DNA of 64,000 bases from positions 186,001 to 250,000 of the forward strand of contig JAOTON010000465.1 in the NCBI GenBank assembly GCA_034440635.1. The letters are read 5' to 3'. Below the pieces are notes generated by a model that ran no database searches, was not told where the DNA came from, and saw only the letters and a list, made by a program, of their open reading frames with translations. This document shows positions 59,150 to 64,000 of the stretch, in pieces. The number at the start of each line of letters is the position of its first letter. The stretch's first letter is position 1. The translations under genes and the position numbers were made by a program. This stretch comes from Lepas anatifera (lineage: Eukaryota > Arthropoda > Thecostraca > Lepadidae).

Positions 59150-59540
59150 TTAACTCTCCTTTTTCAAGAGGGAGAGGGGGTCGATTCTACCCCCTCCCTC
59201 TTAATTTTTGCGATGGGAGAAAAACGGCTTGGTTTAGCGCAATGGTGCGTGGCAAGTGCGAATCAAAATCGATTTGATACATCTTGGCGAAATTTCAATC
59301 TGAGGTCAGGTCAGGTCACCGAGTTATGATGTCATTTCTAAACCGATGTAAGGCAATGTTGGTTCTCGAAACAAGGTTGGCAGAAGCCAGGAGTAACTCG
59401 GCTTCTAGAGAAGTTTGATCAAGTTTCTATACACCATTCAAAAGTTCTTGTGAAGGAAAATCTAGAGCGGACATCCATTTTGAGGTCAGGTCCATAACGA
59501 AGGCACCAGAGCACCCCTTGGCACCCATTGGGTGCGCTAC
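59150..59540. repeat. Decayed repeat with TTAA-family-like end
   Basis: TTAACTCTCCTTTTTCAAGA, a CCCCCTC inverted motif and scattered AGGTCA. The stretch 59300-59420 matches 1850-2037. Right boundary not found. Confidence 0.4.
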
Positions 59541-61285
59541 TTTATGCAGAGGCTATCAAGATTTTTTAATGGTTCTAAGAGTGACTGTAGCTTTATGAAA
59601 TAACTACATAGTCGCAAATCTGACCATGCGATAAGATAAATAAATGTAATAGTAAGGGAACCAATTCATACGATTGAAAATTTGATTTAATGATTGGATT
59701 TCCCCAGTTGTTAGCCGGCAAACATTGGAAGTGGAAAATGCATTCTCACCTCGTATTTATTAGCATTGGGAACACATTAAGGGGAGTGTCGGGTATTAAA
59801 ACATCCTCAGAAGATAACAACTGTTAAACTTTAACAGTCAGCAAACGCAACAAAATGTGCGACAAGCAACTTTCTTCAAATCCAAAAGAGGTAGTATGTA
59901 CAGCCGGTTCGATACTGATTGGTAGGCATTAGGCTGCGGTCGTTTTTGCAAAATACCTCTCAAGTGATGGTCCTTGCCGACACCATTGTTTCCTCACCTG
60001 CTGCGTTTTAACTGGATGCATGAACTGACGTGCAAAATACTTCATAAGGTTCAAAATTCTGAAGTAATTGAGAAAAGACACAGAAAACCATCGGGATCAG
60101 CGAAAACATATTTTTGTCCATAAATTTTCCAAATTGACGTCTCATCCAGTTTTCAGGGTCCCAAATTTAAAGAGCTCGTCAAACGTCATTGCTAGAGAAG
60201 AAACATGTATGCGAAAAGTAATAGTTTTTAAGATATCTATTAAGCGAACTGACACTAATACCTATCAATCATTCTGGAACCGGCTGTACATACGTACATG
60301 ACAGTCAGTTTTAACGGAGGGCGGAGGCCAAAAATTAGCGGAAAATTGGTTAAAAAATAACATTTTAAAAAGTGAAAGAAAGTAAACTGAAGTTAAAATC
60401 TGAATTTTCTTATTTACGGCCTGATCTCGATGTGCCCTAGATAACTAGTGAACAAAATGCTTTCGTTGTCTGAATTTACCCTCCTATCCTGCTTCTCAAC
60501 TTTATTGCCTCCTTCAATAAGAGGCCGTGCATAAATAACGTTAATCATATTTTGTGATTTTTTACACCCCTCCCCCATTTAAATGTGTCATTTGATTGGA
60601 GAAATGAAATAATACGCGTCGATTGGTGGATGCCGCGTGCGTCATTGCCACAACCACCCGCCGACTACGGGTAGAACATGCGCTCACTAAAACTGTCATA
60701 ACTTTTTTCGGCCGTCTGTTGCCGACCTACGGACTCCGCCAATATAAAGAAGACACTTTCCAAAATACATGGTATGATTTTCGAGCTGGTCCTGACTGTG
60801 CCTTTTTGCCAGTCTTAGGAAATATGATGTATGTTATAAATTTCAGTTCCAAAACATATGCTTCTTAAAACAAATTCACTGCATTCTCTGGAGCAGCTAG
60901 AACCGTATTTGTAACCAGAAGGTCGCAAACATCCCAAACTTTATGGTGTTATACGTTTTAATGGATGGCGAGGTGTGAGCACCTGTTATAAACGTTTCAG
61001 ATCACGCTATTATTTCTGGCCAGATACCCTTATTTAGCGAGGCAGAATAAGCTTAAAGTTTCAGCTCCTGTGAAACCAATGTGGTACGCTAGAGGAAGAA
61101 AATAATGATGGTTTTCTGGGTTCCAAACAATTCTCAAACGCATCGCATACATTTGATATCAATTCCAGAAAGTCATTTTTGGCATTTTCGTCCCGTTTTT
61201 TTAGGCTCGCTGCATCACTGTGCGGGGGGTTGCATGAATGCTAGAAGTACGGAACTGCCTTCGGCCACAATATATCTGAGATGAT
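59541..61285. other. Intronic, no feature recognised
   Basis: No repeat family or conserved frame recognised. Confidence 0.35.
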
Positions 61286-61615
61286 ATTCTGAGGGGCCCA
61301 ATCAAGGATAAAGATGTCCAAGGACACAGGGGCCCCGGAACCATTTCAGGGGCTCGAATAGCCACAGAAACTCTGAGTGATCTGCAGGGGGCGGGTAAAA
61401 CACAGGGGGCCCGGCTGGGGTCACAGAGGGCCCGAATGGAATACAGGGAAATCGTCTGCAACTGCTGAAAATAGGGGCCCGGCTCGGCAGCAGTGGGCCC
61501 GGGATAATTCTGAGGGGCCCGGTCGCAGACTCACAGGTTCCAAGTGAACTGCATGGGACCCGAAAGCACGTCAGGGGCCAGGATAGCCACAAGGGGCTCG
61601 GTTGAACCCATCGCT
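61286..61615. repeat. Degenerate GGGGCCC minisatellite
   Basis: CAGGGGCCC or variants recur about every 28-33 bp. It ends near a GTATCCGCCTCTGG motif similar to MITE ends. Confidence 0.5.
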
Positions 61616-63440
61616 TCCTTCGTGTATCCGCCTCTGGTGATGATGATCAATTTTGATAACTTTCTTTATATATTAAAACATTTTCAGGTCTGAAACTGGT
61701 TATTGGCGCAACTATACTCATTTTCAATCACACGTGCCGAATCCAACGCCAAGCACATAAATAGTTCAGTGCGGGGTTGCGCTCGGCTTTTAGCCTATGC
61801 CAAAATGGCAACCTCAAATCTGGCATTCACCATGGTGATGACGTCAGCGATCGCCTAGAGTTGTTAGCAACGCATTGTCGCGAGCATTGTACAAGACGGG
61901 GCTATCAGGAGATAAGTTGCGTGTTAGGGGCAATAATACTGTTTTTTGAGGACGTGGCGTAATAAATCTTGGGTCTACCCCTCGCCAGATGCATCTTGAA
62001 ACCGTAAAACACTCCGATCCGGAGTCGATTCTCATTGAATGAATGGGCGGCTCCACCTTGAGAGCAACTGCTGACGTCACAAACGTAAAAGTCTCTAGAA
62101 ATAGAGGTTGCCATTTTTTGAGAGGGGGCGTTCTACCTCACATTTAAAGGCCTTGGTTCAGTGCATGAGACGTGTCCGCTCAGCACGAAGCGTGAGCACT
62201 TCACCACCTTGCCATGGTTACTAATAGTAACCTCATGCCACATGACCACGCGGGGAGGACGGGGCTGACAGCTGCTGGGAATTTTTGCATTCCTTGCCTG
62301 CGAGCGGTGACTACCGAACCATTAAAATATCGATCAAGTGTTTTCTCGGCAAGCTCTTCACATGGCTATATCAATTAAAACCCCATCATGAAGTGTCACA
62401 TTTCCTTTAACACGGCAATCAGTTCTCATCGAACAGCTCAGAACACATTTTTACAAAATGGTCATCAGGCTGAGAGAGCAGCGTCGGCTTCCGCCTGACC
62501 GATGACCAGTTGACCACCCTGCCTCACCAGCCCGGGAGTACTGGCCGATTTTCCGGCGCTGGGTCGCTGCCAATTCCCGGTCACCGCCGAGGCTCGGGTT
62601 TCGGCCGAGGTCTCGTCTGTCATCGGTACGACCAGAGTGTATCACACCGTCCGAACGCTGTTCAACGCCCAGTCTCTGAGTTACTGTCCGGCGCTGGTAA
62701 CGAAACGATACGCCACACGGAAATTGAAAACACGCCCACTGATCCGGCTTTGATTATATCGCCGTTGGTGGGAAGGTGGAGAGGAATGGACGAAGCAAAA
62801 CTGAGTCATTTGTAAACTGGTTAAGACGTACCGATCAAACAAATATTGGTAAACAGTGCCGCACAATATCATTATTCTTGTTTTTACACTCAATAGGTCA
62901 GTTACTGTTTCGAAGAATATCATCAACCCAAGTTGTAAAATATATATTGCTGGAATCCCATTAGTCACCCCACGCCTCACGTACGTCGCCCTAAGATTTA
63001 TCACTTGCAGAGAAATACGCCAATTACTCCACCACCACATGCTGGCCCAAATACGCACAAATGTGGTTAAAGGGAATGTGGCACCTCTATAACGTGATTT
63101 TAACTGAGATAGCCAAGTTGTAAATCATGCCAGAAAACCTGGTACTCTATATATCATTTGTCTTGAAACTCAAAATTTCCGTAGAGATAGGCTAAAAACT
63201 ACCTGAGATGTACCTTACATGTACCCTTTGCAGCAGGCCACAGTTGTCATGGCTGTTGGTGTGACGACATATGCTGAGGTCACGGTGAATATCAGCCAAT
63301 CGAAGCCCTTGAAGCGTTTTGAATATGGTAGTGGTTGCCAGATCATGACATCATCGACAGGCATATATTATGTGATCTTCATGAAGATAGAAATACACTA
63401 ATACTCTGGTAGAATTATCCCTCCATCAGCTATTTTGGCA
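61616..63440. other. Intronic; GC-rich patch without gene call
   Basis: 62480-62760 is GC-rich and open in more than one plus-strand frame. I see no domain, and no splice pair with the needed phase-0 behaviour between the two Ig4 exons, so it is not called. Confidence 0.35.
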
Positions 63441-63452
63441 CCTCTTGAACGC

Positions 63453-63507
63453 TCTCTCTCTCTCTCTCCCTCTCTCTCTCTCTCCCCCTCTCTCTCTCTC
63501 TCATCAG
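63453..63507 (+). promoter_or_regulatory. CT microsatellite acting as polypyrimidine tract
   Basis: About 50 bp of CT with a few CC steps lead straight into tcatcag, the acceptor of the Ig4 second-half exon. The acceptor's pyrimidine tract is therefore a microsatellite likely to vary in length. Confidence 0.7.
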
Positions 63508-63679
63508 GGTGAGCCCATTGAGGCCACCACCGTCACGGGTGTCTCGGACATGGTCAGCATCAACCAGCGCGCCCTGGTCATCCGAAACCTCAGCAGAAGC
63601 GCCGCCGGCGACTACGTGTGCGCCGCGTCCAATCCGGAGGGCAATGGCTCCAGTGCGCCCGTGCGTCTCACTGTCAAAT
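63508..63679 (+). CDS. Sidestep-like receptor, Ig4 second-half exon
   Basis: Exon after a long CT tract and tcatcag, ending at caaat/gtaagt. In phase 0 it reads GEPIEATTVTGVSDMVSINQ, RALVIRNLSRSAAGDYVCAA and SNPEGNGSSAPVRLTVK. The Q.LV...L.R..AG.Y.C.ASN.EG.G.S.PV.L.V pattern completes an Ig domain of the I-set kind and matches Sidestep Ig4. It leaves in phase 1 toward an exon outside the window. An NGS sequon is present. This is the last supported coding piece; a fifth Ig, FN3 and transmembrane segment are expected downstream from the family but are not in view. Confidence 0.88.
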
Positions 63680-64000
63680 GTAAGTCGACTTTATTGGCGA
63701 CACCATACACAGGTGTGCTAAACTTGTGACAAGAGGTAAGGCTCCCTCTAGTGCTGTAATGATGACCTGAAGCTTAAACGGGCCTTGGGGAGCTAATTTT
63801 ATCACAGGCTTTGAACTGAGATATCAGTTTGATACAGAGAGCGTGTGGAGAAACCGGTGTTGGTATATTTGATTTCACCCAAAGCTGTCTGTATAACATT
63901 TCCGTTAACTTTTAAGTTCAACGTAAGGGAGTTACTACCTTATTTCAAACCATGACAAATCCCTATTCATCTGGCAACGCATGTCACGCGATTAATGTTA
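63680..64000. other. Intron after Ig4
   Basis: Begins with gtaagt. Nothing else recognised to the end of the window. Confidence 0.5.

Noticed and set aside
62510..62815. Open frames in GC-rich patch before the last Ig4 exon
   Set aside because: Multiple overlapping frames, none with a domain; the flanking Ig4 exons join directly in phase 0 without it.

Overview
This is a eukaryotic, repeat-rich intronic landscape and almost certainly an arthropod nuclear genome; a crustacean is possible but the species cannot be fixed from the sequence. There are no bacterial-style genes. The only host gene I can support is a plus-strand immunoglobulin-superfamily receptor of the Sidestep (Side) family. Eight short exons with matching splice phases are scattered from 6917 to 63679: Ig1 (6917-7049 and 19595-19713), Ig2 (23017-23124 and 23470-23676), Ig3 (27370-27524 and 53379-53520) and Ig4 (54119-54249 and 63508-63679). 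The signal peptide exon lies upstream and the later Ig, FN3 and transmembrane exons lie downstream, so at least 57 kb of the window is inside one neuronal adhesion/guidance receptor gene. Exon phases join without conflict (2>2, 1>1, 1>1, 1>1, 0>0, 1>1, 0>0). A middle piece of Ig1 is unaccounted for.

The rest is mobile DNA and simple repeats. The dominant class is a set of at least five related families of roughly 0.85-1.4 kb non-autonomous elements. They are bounded by TTAA, carry terminal inverted repeats beginning TTAACCC or TTAACACG (piggyBac-like insertion logic), and are packed with AGGTCA/TGACCT hexamers. Near-complete or recognisable copies lie at 2038-3443, 4248-5263, 5260-6116, 14663-15500, 15683-16683, 17290-19337 (holding a second copy, 17982-19012), 24081-25087, 33804-34795, 35737-36769, 37087-37937, 40132-41166, 41567-42720 and 55562-56754. 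Copies are truncated at 29482-29715, 41424-41553 and 12400-12445.

The long intron between 27525 and 53378 also holds two broken minus-strand LINEs. One (about 38.6-41.4 kb) is split by a TTAA element. The other (about 42.9-50.0 kb) has ORF1, endonuclease and reverse transcriptase remnants and is split by a 2.2 kb hAT-like element with an exact 8-bp target duplication. A third, 5'-truncated LINE of a different clade is at 57.86-59.05 kb.

Other structures are a 2.5 kb inverted duplication (7553-10093), two copies of a roughly 380 bp hAT-like MITE, a TA-flanked inverted-repeat element (20283-21263), an element with repeated AAGAGTACGCA subterminal motifs (50586-51424), minisatellites, and a 450 bp pure GA tract (28643-29097). 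The most unusual items for a second look are the hormone-receptor-like hexamer density of the TTAA families, a four-fold tandem duplication of an exon end with its 5' splice site (7006-7303), the doubly nested insertions, and an artefact-like homopolymer insert at 46575-46697.
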